From contig NZ_CP162129.1 in NCBI RefSeq assembly GCF_040834005.1, forward strand, positions 4,289,501-4,353,500: a DNA stretch of 64,000 nt, read 5' to 3'. The DNA is from Paenibacillus sp. PL2-23. Lineage in GTDB: Bacteria > Bacillota > Bacilli > Paenibacillales > Paenibacillaceae. The notes below the pieces were generated by a model. That model was not told the DNA's origin and did no database searches. It saw nothing but the letters and a program-made list of their open reading frames with translations. Positions 17,776-25,439 of the stretch are shown here, piece by piece. The first letter of the stretch is position 1. Every line of letters starts with the position of its first letter. Both the position numbers and the translations under genes were made by a program.

Positions 17776-18660
17776 CTACTTGCGAAATTGAGAAGGCGTT
17801 ACGCCCTTATAGTTTTTGAACAGCCTTGTAAAATAATTGGGGTTGTCGCAGCCGACTCGGCCCGCTACCTCGGTAATAGTCAAGGTACCGTCCAGCAGCA
17901 GTCGCTCCGCCTCGTTCATCCGGCACAGGTTGACATATTCGATAAATGTCCGTCCCGTCAGCTTCTTGAACATTTTGCAGAAGTGATGCGGGTTCAGATT
18001 GAGGCGCTTGGCTGCGTCCTCTATCGTGATTCGCTCCGCGAAGCGAGCTTCAACATATTGGATCAGCGACTTGAAGCGCTCCCGGTTCTCTATATAGCGG
18101 CTGCTAGCCCGCTCCGGCAATTGCTTCGGGAGGAACGTTCGGGCGAGCAGCGTAACCAGCATGTGCAGCTGCGATTTGATGACAAGCTGATAGGCCGGCT
18201 GCCCCGCCTTAAATTCAGCAATCGCCTGATCCAGAAGCCTGAAATGCTCTAAACAAGAAGGCTCGTGCACCAACGGCTTCACCGGAAACTGCACTCGTCC
18301 TTCCAGATAGGGGCTTACATACTTGGCATGAATGGCGTCATGCACCCAATCGTTGAACAGCGCCCCATTAAATACGATCGAGATAAAAGCGACAACCCCA
18401 TCGCAGGTGCTGTAGCCAACATGCAGACCGCCCGCCGGCACAAGGAGCACGTCGCCTGGCTCGGCCTCATAAGGCTGGCTGTCGATATGAAAGATCGCGC
18501 TTCCCTGCCGCATGACGATGATTTCAAAATGCTCATGCCAGTGGAGGAACAAGATGGATTGTCCAATCTTGACTCCCTTGTGTCGGTTGAAAAAAAACAT
18601 ATAGGGATAACTTTTCTCCGACAGCCGAGTCGCTTCCCGCAGCTCCTTCGGGTACGTCAT
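17776..18660 (-). CDS. AraC-family transcriptional regulator (cupin sensor)
   Basis: A 294-aa protein with an N-terminal cupin (about 25-120, including LFLHWHEHFEIIVMRQGSA, typical of sugar-binding AraC proteins) and a C-terminal double HTH (about 190-290) ending GCDNPNYFTRLFKNYKGVTPSQFRK. It is transcribed divergently from the isomerase/dehydrogenase pair with 124 nt between starts, the usual layout for a local activator. The ligand is likely a sugar or polyol used by those enzymes. Confidence 0.88.
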   Translation of the reverse strand: MTYPKELREATRLSEKSYPYMFFFNRHKGVKIGQSILFLHWHEHFEIIVMRQGSAIFHIDSQPYEAEPGDVLLVPAGGLHVGYSTCDGVVAFISIVFNGALFNDWVHDAIHAKYVSPYLEGRVQFPVKPLVHEPSCLEHFRLLDQAIAEFKAGQPAYQLVIKSQLHMLVTLLARTFLPKQLPERASSRYIENRERFKSLIQYVEARFAERITIEDAAKRLNLNPHHFCKMFKKLTGRTFIEYVNLCRMNEAERLLLDGTLTITEVAGRVGCDNPNYFTRLFKNYKGVTPSQFRK

Positions 18661-18784
18661 TCGTATTCAACTCCCACAATATCGTACTGGTATTGCACAA
18701 GATAAGGCGAGAAAGGCGTATGGGATCCCGCTATACTGAAGGGGATTAAGGATACTGTATACCAATATAGGAGTGATTCTCAAG

Positions 18785-19672
18785 ATGACAGATCAATTGC
18801 GCATTGGAACCCTTATCGGCGGCGGCGATGCCGTTCGCGTCATTCCGCAAATCGCGCAGCACGGCTTTGAATCCTACAGCTTAACCTTCTGGCAGACGAC
18901 AAGCCATATAGATCTTGTTGAAACGGCCAAGCGGGTACGCGAGCTGTCGGAGGAATATGGTTTTATCATCTCGACATTGGGCATCTTCGGCAATCCACTG
19001 ACTGGAGCCGGCAATAATGCCGACACTATTGCAAGCTGGGAGCGTCTAATCGACCATGCACATCTGTTCGGCACGGATATCGTATCCGGATTCACGGGCA
19101 GATTGACAGGCGAATCCATTGACGCCTCCATTCCGCGGTATACGCAAGTATTCGGTGAGCTTGGGAGACGAGCCGCGGACAAAGGGGTCCGGATCGCCTT
19201 CGAGAACTGCGATATGGGCGGTACGTGGACTTCAGGGGATTGGAACATTGCCCACAATCCGACGGCATGGGAGATGATGTTCAATGCCATTCCTTCCGAT
19301 AACATCGGCCTGCAATGGGAGCCCTGCCATCAGATGGTATCCTTGATGGATCCCATTCCGCAGCTGCGCAAGTGGTGCAACAAAGTATTCCACGTTCACG
19401 GCAAGGACGCAACAATCGCCTGGGATATCGTCAAGGAATATGGCATTCACGGTCCCAAGCCGTTCGTCTGGCATCGGACGCCGGGCTTCGGAGACACGAA
19501 CTGGACTGACATCATTACGATATTGCGGCAAGCCAATTATCAAGGCACCATTGATATTGAAGGATGGCATGATCCTGTGTACTGCGGAGAGCTGGAAATG
19601 ACAGGCCAGGTGCATGCCTTGCAATATTTGAAGCGCTGCCGTGGCGGCGATTTTATTCCCAATCCTGTATAA
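18785..19672 (+). CDS. Sugar phosphate isomerase/epimerase-like TIM-barrel protein
   Basis: A 295-aa AP-endonuclease-2/xylose isomerase-like barrel. Likely metal ligands are seen in FENCDMGGTW, QWEPCHQM, VHGKD and the late DIEGWHD motif. A GTG at 18773 is in frame, but AGGAG (18769-18773) points to the ATG at 18785. It precedes a Gfo/Idh/MocA dehydrogenase by 30 nt, a pair common in inositol and keto-sugar pathways. The exact substrate is unknown. Confidence 0.85.
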   Translation: MTDQLRIGTLIGGGDAVRVIPQIAQHGFESYSLTFWQTTSHIDLVETAKRVRELSEEYGFIISTLGIFGNPLTGAGNNADTIASWERLIDHAHLFGTDIVSGFTGRLTGESIDASIPRYTQVFGELGRRAADKGVRIAFENCDMGGTWTSGDWNIAHNPTAWEMMFNAIPSDNIGLQWEPCHQMVSLMDPIPQLRKWCNKVFHVHGKDATIAWDIVKEYGIHGPKPFVWHRTPGFGDTNWTDIITILRQANYQGTIDIEGWHDPVYCGELEMTGQVHALQYLKRCRGGDFIPNPV

Positions 19673-19702
19673 GCCAAGCGCAAATGAGAGGGGAGTTTAT
19701 TA

Positions 19703-20746
19703 GTGACAGCCATATATAAAGTCGTGGTCGCCGGCTGCGGTGTCATGTCAAATCAATGGATTGATTATGCTATGGAGCGATCGGACACCGAGATTGTTGC
19801 ACTCGTCGATATTAAAACGGAATTCGCCGAAGCTATGCGTGAGAAAAAAGGGTTGTCCTGCCCGGTCTTCACCGATGTTGAGCAAGCGATTACAAGCACC
19901 GGGGCCAACATCGTCTTCGATGTGACGATTCCATCCAGTCATTATCAGATCAGCCACACAGCGATGGCGAATGGCTGTCATGTGTTTGGTGAGAAGCCGC
20001 TTGCGGAATCCATGACGGAATGCAACAACATTATCCGAAACTCGGAGCTCACGGGCAAATCCCATGCCGTTATGCAAAATCGCCGCTTCGACCCGCGTAT
20101 TCGCGCCCTTCGGGGGCTTATTGTCGACGGAACGATTGGCAAACCTGGCTTCGCAGGAGCAGACTTCTTCCTCGCTCCTCATTTCGGAGGGTTCCGCGAT
20201 GCGATGGAAAGTCCGCTGTTAATCGATATGGCGATCCATACGTTCGATCAAGCTAGGCTGATTCTGGGCTCGAATCCGGTCTCCGTCTATTGCCAGGAAT
20301 TTAATCCGCCGGGCTCCTGGTACAAAGGGAACGCCGCGGCCATCTGCATCTACGAGATGTCCGACGGCTCGATATTCAATTACCGCGGTTCTTGGTGTGC
20401 GGAAGGCGCGCCTACCACCTGGGAAGCGCAATGGAGAATTACAGGCGAGCATGGCACGGCCATTTGGGACGGCAAGAACGCCCCTTATGCAGAAATCGTG
20501 GCGCCTGGCGACCAGTCTGGCAAGTTCATGCGGGAATTCGTTCGCGTCGAGACAGACCTCAGCCTTTATGAAGGCGCGAGATCAGGCCATGTGGGATGCC
20601 TGGACGAGATGTTCCGCTCTCTCGAAGAGCAGCGCCCTGCGGAAACGGACTGCCGCGACAACCGCTTCAGCATGGCCATGGTGCTGGCCGCACTGGAGAG
20701 CGCGAGATTGAAGCAGAAGGTGGATATCGCTTCGTTTTTGAAATAG
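19703..20746 (+). CDS. Gfo/Idh/MocA-family NAD(P)-dependent oxidoreductase
   Basis: A 347-aa enzyme with an N-terminal Rossmann fold (VVVAGCGVMSNQWIDYA, GxGxxx motif) and the conserved EKPLAES motif carrying the catalytic Lys, followed by a C-terminal alpha/beta domain. Start is GTG with GAGAGGGGAG upstream. It acts on a sugar or cyclitol, probably with the upstream isomerase. The TnpB element begins 24 nt after its stop and splits a palindrome that may have been its transcript end. Confidence 0.88.
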   Translation: MTAIYKVVVAGCGVMSNQWIDYAMERSDTEIVALVDIKTEFAEAMREKKGLSCPVFTDVEQAITSTGANIVFDVTIPSSHYQISHTAMANGCHVFGEKPLAESMTECNNIIRNSELTGKSHAVMQNRRFDPRIRALRGLIVDGTIGKPGFAGADFFLAPHFGGFRDAMESPLLIDMAIHTFDQARLILGSNPVSVYCQEFNPPGSWYKGNAAAICIYEMSDGSIFNYRGSWCAEGAPTTWEAQWRITGEHGTAIWDGKNAPYAEIVAPGDQSGKFMREFVRVETDLSLYEGARSGHVGCLDEMFRSLEEQRPAETDCRDNRFSMAMVLAALESARLKQKVDIASFLK

Positions 20747-20922
20747 GGTGTAAGGGGAAGACCCTTGATGGATCAGAAGTACTGATTCATCAATATCGCC
20801 CAGGATACTCCCGTCTTCTATAAGCGGGGGAGGAATGGGCGTTCGGCGTTAGCCGGAATGATATTTGGTGTGTTCTTGTTCTCCCTACTATGCTAAAATT
20901 AGTATAGCGAGGAGGCGAACGT

Positions 20923-22041
20923 ATGATCGTTACCGTGACGGCGAAAATCAAAATCAAACCGTCAGACAGTCAAATGATGGCCCTGCAACAAACGATGATC
21001 GCTTATCGTCAAGGCTGTAATTTTGTCTCTGCCCTTGTGTTTGAGACGAGCGAGCGCCGGCAGTCTGTCCTGCACCGAATGACGTATCGAACCCTGCGCA
21101 GCGCGATGGGCCTGCGTTCTCAAATGGCTCAGTCGGTATTGAAAACGGTACGGGCTAAATACAAGACCATCTTGAGCAGTGGGCATGCTTGGACTCTCGT
21201 ACAATTTAAGAAGCCGGAATACGATCTCGTCTGGAGACGGGATTACTCGCTAAGCGCAAAGCTATTCTCCGTCAATACGCTGCAAGGCCGCATTAAGATC
21301 CCCTTCGAAGCCAAAGGAATGGAGACCTATTTCGACGGCACATGGACATTCGGTACAGCCAAGCTGGTATGCAAAAAACAGAAGTGGTTTTTGCATATTC
21401 CAGTGTCTAAGGAAATGGCCTCTCCTGAGCTTAAGGAGATTGAACACGTTGCAGGGATTGATCTGGGCATCAACTTTGTAGCTACGGTGTATGACACCGA
21501 GGGGAGAACGCTGTTTTTTCGGGGAAGGGGACTGAAACACAAACGAGCCAACTACCAACGATTGCGTTCCGAGCTGCAACGCAAACAAACGGCTTCGTCC
21601 CGCGGCAGGCTGAAGCAAATCGGAGAACGAGAAAACCGCTGGATGACCGATGTGAACCATCAGGTAAGTAAGGCACTCGTTACCCGATATGGGGCGAATA
21701 CGCTGTTTGTGCTGGAGGATCTGACAGGGATCCGCCGCAGGGCGGAAAAGTCAAAGCTGAAGTATCGGTATGTGACGGTATCGTGGGCGTTCTATCAGCT
21801 GCGTCAGATGGTGACGTATAAGGCGAAGCTTGCAGGATCGATGGTGATAGCCGTGGATCCGAAGCACACTTCGCAAGCGTGTCCCCTATGCCGCCACACG
21901 GCCAAAGAAAACCGGGATAAACGCAGGCATCGCTTTCGTTGCCAGGCATGCGGATATGCAAGCAATGATGACCGGATCGGCGCCATGAATCTCTGTTTGA
22001 AGGGAAAAGAGTACCTTCTTGAAGGTGCAGGCTTAGCATGA
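20923..22041 (+). CDS. tnpB: RNA-guided nuclease TnpB (IS605 OrfB)
   Basis: The 372-aa protein has a complete RuvC triad: D180 (AGIDLGINF), E265 (FVLEDLTGI) and D350 (NDDRIGAMN). A zinc finger carries C320, C323, C340 and C343. All active-site residues are intact, so it may be catalytically competent. Family knowledge: TnpB is guided by an omega RNA from the element's right end and recognises a TAM equal to the left target, here predicted TTGAT. GAGGAGG precedes the ATG. Confidence 0.93.
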   Translation: MIVTVTAKIKIKPSDSQMMALQQTMIAYRQGCNFVSALVFETSERRQSVLHRMTYRTLRSAMGLRSQMAQSVLKTVRAKYKTILSSGHAWTLVQFKKPEYDLVWRRDYSLSAKLFSVNTLQGRIKIPFEAKGMETYFDGTWTFGTAKLVCKKQKWFLHIPVSKEMASPELKEIEHVAGIDLGINFVATVYDTEGRTLFFRGRGLKHKRANYQRLRSELQRKQTASSRGRLKQIGERENRWMTDVNHQVSKALVTRYGANTLFVLEDLTGIRRRAEKSKLKYRYVTVSWAFYQLRQMVTYKAKLAGSMVIAVDPKHTSQACPLCRHTAKENRDKRRHRFRCQACGYASNDDRIGAMNLCLKGKEYLLEGAGLA

Positions 22042-22209
22042 CTAGGCTTGCAGGGCAGCTGTCAATCTGCCCATTGGTAGGCGAAGGCTTACTCGAGGAT
22101 GTAACACCACGTTCTTCGGAACGCCAAAAGATCGGAGTCGCAAGACGTTCGTACGATCGGGTCGTTACAAGCTCCCACTTCAAACGTTAGTTAAGTGGGG
22201 GTCATTGAC
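22042..22209 (+). ncRNA. Putative omega RNA (right-end RNA) scaffold
   Basis: The 168 nt between the tnpB stop and the right cleavage site are structured: a CGTTC-TTCG-GAACG tetraloop hairpin (22110-22123) and the terminal CCCACTT/AAGTGGG stem (22174-22199). In IS605 elements this region, often with the tnpB 3' end, forms the omega RNA, with guide sequence from the flank (here starting at 22210). The 5' end is not visible. Confidence 0.6.
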
Positions 22210-22227
22210 CAAGGGTCTCAACATCTT

Positions 22228-23412
22228 CTAACTGATATAACCTGATTGCCTAAGCAGCTTTACATACTCATGTAACCTATCCTCATAGGCTTGACGATTC
22301 GGGAATGAGAAACCCCAATTATAGATGCCATTAAGTGAAAGAATGTTCTCTTCTAGCTCACCATCTTTAATAAAACAGCCTAAACCGATAGAGAAGTCAT
22401 TATGTTTAAATATAATTTGTAATCGCTTCTCCTTATTCAAATACGACATACATCCACCTTTAAGCGAAAAGTCACTGGAAGTGCGGGAGAAGCCATCTTT
22501 GGCTAGAGTAGAATCGAGCTCAGCATATATTGGCTCTCGGGTAAACTCCTCATATTGTTCAGATTCAATATAATCAATTCCTGCCGAAAGAAAAGCATTT
22601 CGAATATATTCAAGCTGTTTAATAAATGTCTCTCTGTCATGGTAAAATAATATTTGGTGTTCTCCCTCTTTCAGATAAACGACTCGTTGAGGCTGGTATA
22701 CGGATCGAACCGATGCTTCAATTCTATCATGATCTATGTCTACAAGTAGACCAACATGGAAACCATGTCGTTCAGTAAGAAAGGCGAAATCATTTGTGAA
22801 ATAATGTCCGCTCGTTATACTGAAGCCCGCATTTGCTAGAGGTTTTCCGATAATTTGTGCGACTATAGCTTTATCACTTGACTTTGTATTTTTATTCCCA
22901 ACAAATTGTATATCATACTGAGTTTTTTCTGCTTCAGACATATCTGTTAAATCAGCATAGGTAATCCAGGCCAGCAGCGTCAGCCCAAAAGCATTAAGAA
23001 ATAGCTCAAATGGTTCGGAAGGATCCGTACAATCTGTCATATTCAATGCATCATCAATCATTTGGGCTTCCTCTGAATAAGCCTTTAATCGTTCTAGCTG
23101 TAATGTACGGTCGCTTTCGTCAATGATTTCGCCATCATTGGTCAGATATTTGACAACCTCGTGACCGTCTAAGTAGAGTGAATAAGCCCAACCATCGTCT
23201 TCACTAGCTCTTACAAATAACACGGGTACACCCAGAATTCGACTCAGTTCAGATGCGGCAAAAGGATATGCATTCTCATCCCTTAATGTAACTGCATTCC
23301 AACGAGTGTTTGCTTTAAATACGTATGCTTCTAGCATTAACTTCTTTATTTCCTTCGCTACCTTTTTTCCACTTTTTTCATTGATAGCCAGTGACGACGA
23401 CAGACGACTCAC
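22228..23412 (-). CDS. Hypothetical protein, 394 aa
   Basis: Not recognised. The protein has no signal peptide or membrane helix; it is acidic and seems to consist of at least two alpha/beta regions, with VLFVRASEDDGWAYSLYLDG near 65-85 and two later segments with similar phrasing (HFYFTNDFAFLTERHGFHVGLLVDID-like and GGCMSYLNKEKRLQIIFKH-like). This may mean a duplicated fold. The GTG start has a strong AGGAGG. Base composition is more AT-rich than the flanking catabolic genes and it lies between two mobile elements, which suggests transfer. Reads as a real gene because of ribosome site and length. Confidence 0.65.
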   Translation of the reverse strand: MSRLSSSLAINEKSGKKVAKEIKKLMLEAYVFKANTRWNAVTLRDENAYPFAASELSRILGVPVLFVRASEDDGWAYSLYLDGHEVVKYLTNDGEIIDESDRTLQLERLKAYSEEAQMIDDALNMTDCTDPSEPFELFLNAFGLTLLAWITYADLTDMSEAEKTQYDIQFVGNKNTKSSDKAIVAQIIGKPLANAGFSITSGHYFTNDFAFLTERHGFHVGLLVDIDHDRIEASVRSVYQPQRVVYLKEGEHQILFYHDRETFIKQLEYIRNAFLSAGIDYIESEQYEEFTREPIYAELDSTLAKDGFSRTSSDFSLKGGCMSYLNKEKRLQIIFKHNDFSIGLGCFIKDGELEENILSLNGIYNWGFSFPNRQAYEDRLHEYVKLLRQSGYIS

Positions 23413-23442
23413 TTATATGCCTCCTATATAATAAATAGCCTC

Positions 23443-23492
23443 TCGGTATTCGCCGAGGCAGATGGGACAAGGGTTTCCTCGTACCACCAAAC
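23443..23492 (-). promoter_or_regulatory. Possible T-box leader remnant
   Basis: On the minus strand, 23464-23492 reads GGTGGTACGAG, a short A-rich turn, then CTTGTCCC. This resembles the T-box antiterminator (AGGGTGGTACCGCG ... CGTCCC), with ACGAG able to pair with CTTGT. A GCCTCGG/CCGAGAGGC hairpin (about 23438-23459) follows. No stem I or specifier loop was found; the upstream side is occupied by the transposase unit. Confidence 0.35.
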
Positions 23493-23500
23493 TTACTCTC

Positions 23501-23527
23501 CTCCTACTTCGTAGGGGGATTTTTTCA
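23501..23527 (+). terminator. Terminator-like hairpin left of transposase unit
   Basis: CTCCTAC (23501-23507), TTC loop and GTAGGGG (23511-23517) are followed by GATTTTTT. Its orientation would stop plus-strand transcripts entering the transposase gene. Confidence 0.5.
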
Positions 23528-23616
23528 TATAATTCCTTTTTTCATTATGGGAAATATTCTAGGAATATTTGGTCATTTTCTTCGAAAAAGACTTGACAAA
23601 TTCTCCATTTTTCCAA

Positions 23617-23660
23617 AATCGCGTTGTAAGGGTTTGTTTTTTAACCCATTAATCGCGATT
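23617..23660 (+). promoter_or_regulatory. Leader hairpin just upstream of transposase ribosome site
   Basis: AATCGCG (23617-23623) pairs with CGCGATT (23654-23660) and inside it GGGTT (23630-23634) pairs with AACCC (23643-23647). The stem ends directly before GGAGGAC (23661). Such leaders can limit transposase translation from read-through transcripts (inference). Confidence 0.45.
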
Positions 23661-23672
23661 GGAGGACTTCTC

Positions 23673-25145
23673 ATGAAACCTATTTTTGTTCCGCATGCGG
23701 ACTACCAAGGCTTTGTTCTTAAGCAACTTCGTACTCATGTTGGACCCGGTATCGTCATCATCAATAAGGACTGGCCGCTTCTTGCAAAACTATGGATGAC
23801 TGATCTTTCCCCCATCACGACGTTTCTTCGAGACGCTTATTCTGATCGAGGCCCCGAACCTCGAGATCCAGCATCTATGTTTCGATCCTTTCTCTTGTTC
23901 CTCATGACCAACCCTGAAAAGGGATTAACCGAATGTGTGAATGTCTTGAAGCGGACACCTATCTATGCCATACTTTGCGGCTTCGACTTTGACGATCTTC
24001 CTGGCGTCGGGACCTTCTATGATTTCTTCAGGCGCCTCTGGCCTGCGGTAGACAAAAATCTGAAACCGATGAAGCAACCCAAACGCAAGAGTAAACCGAA
24101 GAAAGGGAAGAAAGGAGAGAAAGCACCTACGGCTACACCGGGTAGAGTGAAACGTCTCGTCACATGGATGATGCGTCATGCAGATAAGAGAACAGCCTTG
24201 CCTGCCGATCCCTTATTCGAATTCTTCCAGTCACAGATACTCAGCGTATCGGCGAATCTGGGATTGCTTGGTGATCTTTCAGCGCTCAGTGCTGCCGGTG
24301 ATGGAACACCCATCGTCACCTCTGCCTATCCAAGAAGCAAATCCACTTGCGATTGTTATGCCAAAGGTATGATAGGTTGTAACCATCCTCGTATTTACTC
24401 CCAGCCCGATTGCGACTCGGGCTGGGACAGCGCCAGAGAGAAGTATTATAACGGATACCATCTCTACATGATGTCAGCAGCTGATAGTAAATACGACTTG
24501 CCTTTGTACCCTAGACTGCAGCCTGCTTCCCGGCATGACGCTGTCAGTCTAGTTATGAGTATGATGGAATGCAAGCAACGTTTCAACCTTGGCGTCATCG
24601 ATAAGTTATTGCTTGATGCCGCTCATGATGCTGAGGCGATTTACATGCTTCTGGATCACCAAAACATCGAGCCATTCATCGATCTCAACAACCGTAGCAA
24701 GAAGAATACGGCGACGGAAAGCGACATTCAGATTGCTCCAACAGGTATTCCGATCTGTCCGAAAGGCAACGAAATGAAGCCAAACGGCTTTGACAAATCC
24801 CAGAATCGTCGCAAGTGGAGATGCTCTGTAGCCTGCGGGTGCTCCGATGCCAAATACGGGCGGACGTACCATACATACAGCAGCGATAATCTTCGCCTGT
24901 TCCCCAGAACCGCTCGTGGGTCGGAAAAGTGGAAGTTGATTTACAAACGCCGCACATCCATTGAGCGTTCCAACAAGCGGGAGAAGATCGATTACAAGCT
25001 CGAATCCGGTCGGCACCGCTCGACGATGATGTGGTACATACGCATCTACGCCATTATGATCTGTCAGCACATGGATGCCTGGTATGTGAGCCAGAAAGAT
25101 GAATGGGACAAGCTGAAAGCTACCATTTGCCCTACAGTCGTTTAA
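23673..25145 (+). CDS. DDE-type transposase (IS family not assigned)
   Basis: The 490-aa protein starts at the ATG with GGAGGAC upstream; the longer frame from 23547 lacks a ribosome site. Candidate catalytic residues are Asp in AAGDGTPIV, Asp in LLLDAAHDAEAIY and Glu in RRTSIERSNKREKIDYKLE. A basic stretch (KQPKRKSKPKKGKKGEK, about 157-175) lies in the N-terminal part and a Cys-rich patch (RKWRCSVACGCSD) sits between the second Asp and the Glu. Frame and length appear intact. Terminal inverted repeats could not be defined by eye. Confidence 0.8.
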   Translation: MKPIFVPHADYQGFVLKQLRTHVGPGIVIINKDWPLLAKLWMTDLSPITTFLRDAYSDRGPEPRDPASMFRSFLLFLMTNPEKGLTECVNVLKRTPIYAILCGFDFDDLPGVGTFYDFFRRLWPAVDKNLKPMKQPKRKSKPKKGKKGEKAPTATPGRVKRLVTWMMRHADKRTALPADPLFEFFQSQILSVSANLGLLGDLSALSAAGDGTPIVTSAYPRSKSTCDCYAKGMIGCNHPRIYSQPDCDSGWDSAREKYYNGYHLYMMSAADSKYDLPLYPRLQPASRHDAVSLVMSMMECKQRFNLGVIDKLLLDAAHDAEAIYMLLDHQNIEPFIDLNNRSKKNTATESDIQIAPTGIPICPKGNEMKPNGFDKSQNRRKWRCSVACGCSDAKYGRTYHTYSSDNLRLFPRTARGSEKWKLIYKRRTSIERSNKREKIDYKLESGRHRSTMMWYIRIYAIMICQHMDAWYVSQKDEWDKLKATICPTVV

Positions 25146-25439
25146 TTTTTTTAAAAATGCGATCCGCCTAAATTGGTGAGGTCTGTCTTTTTTTGAAAAC
25201 TGGTTTTCATTATCCATATTTTCCAGAAACAAAACTCTTGTACTCCCGCTTTCTCCTTTTCAGCCAGGCTCTAATTCCGAGAGGCTATATAAAGAAACAT
25301 AGTGTATATGAATACACTATGCTTCTTCGCTGCTGCGTAATCTATCCTTCTGCTAGTTATAAATTCTCCATCACAAGCAATAGTTCCTTGTTCTTCCATA
25401 AAAAATTATAGCAATTGCCGTGCGGTTAACCCCGGCACA
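25146..25439. other. AT-rich stretch with long hairpin
   Basis: No gene was recognised. At 25292-25327 AAGAAACATAGTGTA and TACACTATGCTTCTT form a 15-bp stem with one mismatch and a 6-nt loop, possibly a terminator of the transposase unit. The right boundary of the insertion sequence lies somewhere in this stretch. Confidence 0.5.

Larger units (their letters stand above)
20770..22209 (+). mobile_element. IS200/IS605-type element carrying only tnpB (ISDra2-like ends)
   Basis: The 1440-bp element has no tnpA. TTGAT immediately precedes the left end (20765-20769) and TTGAC closes the right end (22205-22209), the same left and right cleavage tetra/pentanucleotides described for ISDra2. An imperfect hairpin lies near the left end (20808-20832, CTCCCG/CGGGGGAG), and CCCACTT/AAGTGGG (22174-22199) lies 5 nt before the right cleavage site. 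There is no target duplication, as expected for single-strand transposition. It would need TnpA in trans to move. Confidence 0.85.
20759..22218. other. Target palindrome split by TnpB element
   Basis: The left flank ends AGACCCTTGAT (20759-20769) and the right flank starts CAAGGGTCT (22210-22218). Joined, they make the perfect 20-bp palindrome AGACCCTTGATCAAGGGTCT. This fixes both element ends and shows insertion 3' of TTGAT in the centre of the palindrome. Confidence 0.85.

Noticed and set aside
20765-20793. Hairpin TTGATG(G)ATCAG / CTGAT(T)CATCAA at the left end as terminator of the dehydrogenase gene
   Set aside because: It spans the element junction and has no T tract, so a terminator role is not supported; it may be part of the left-end structure.
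23593-23621. TTGACA at 23593 as part of a transposase promoter
   Set aside because: No acceptable -10 lies 16-18 nt downstream; it could only work with a -10 supplied by another sequence.
23547-23672. Longer N-terminus for the transposase from an upstream ATG
   Set aside because: No ribosome site, and the nested hairpin plus GGAGGAC place the start at 23673.
23540-25260. Terminal inverted repeats of the transposase unit
   Set aside because: GGAAATATTC near 23551 and the reverse complement of the 25210-25235 region look vaguely alike but match too poorly to call.
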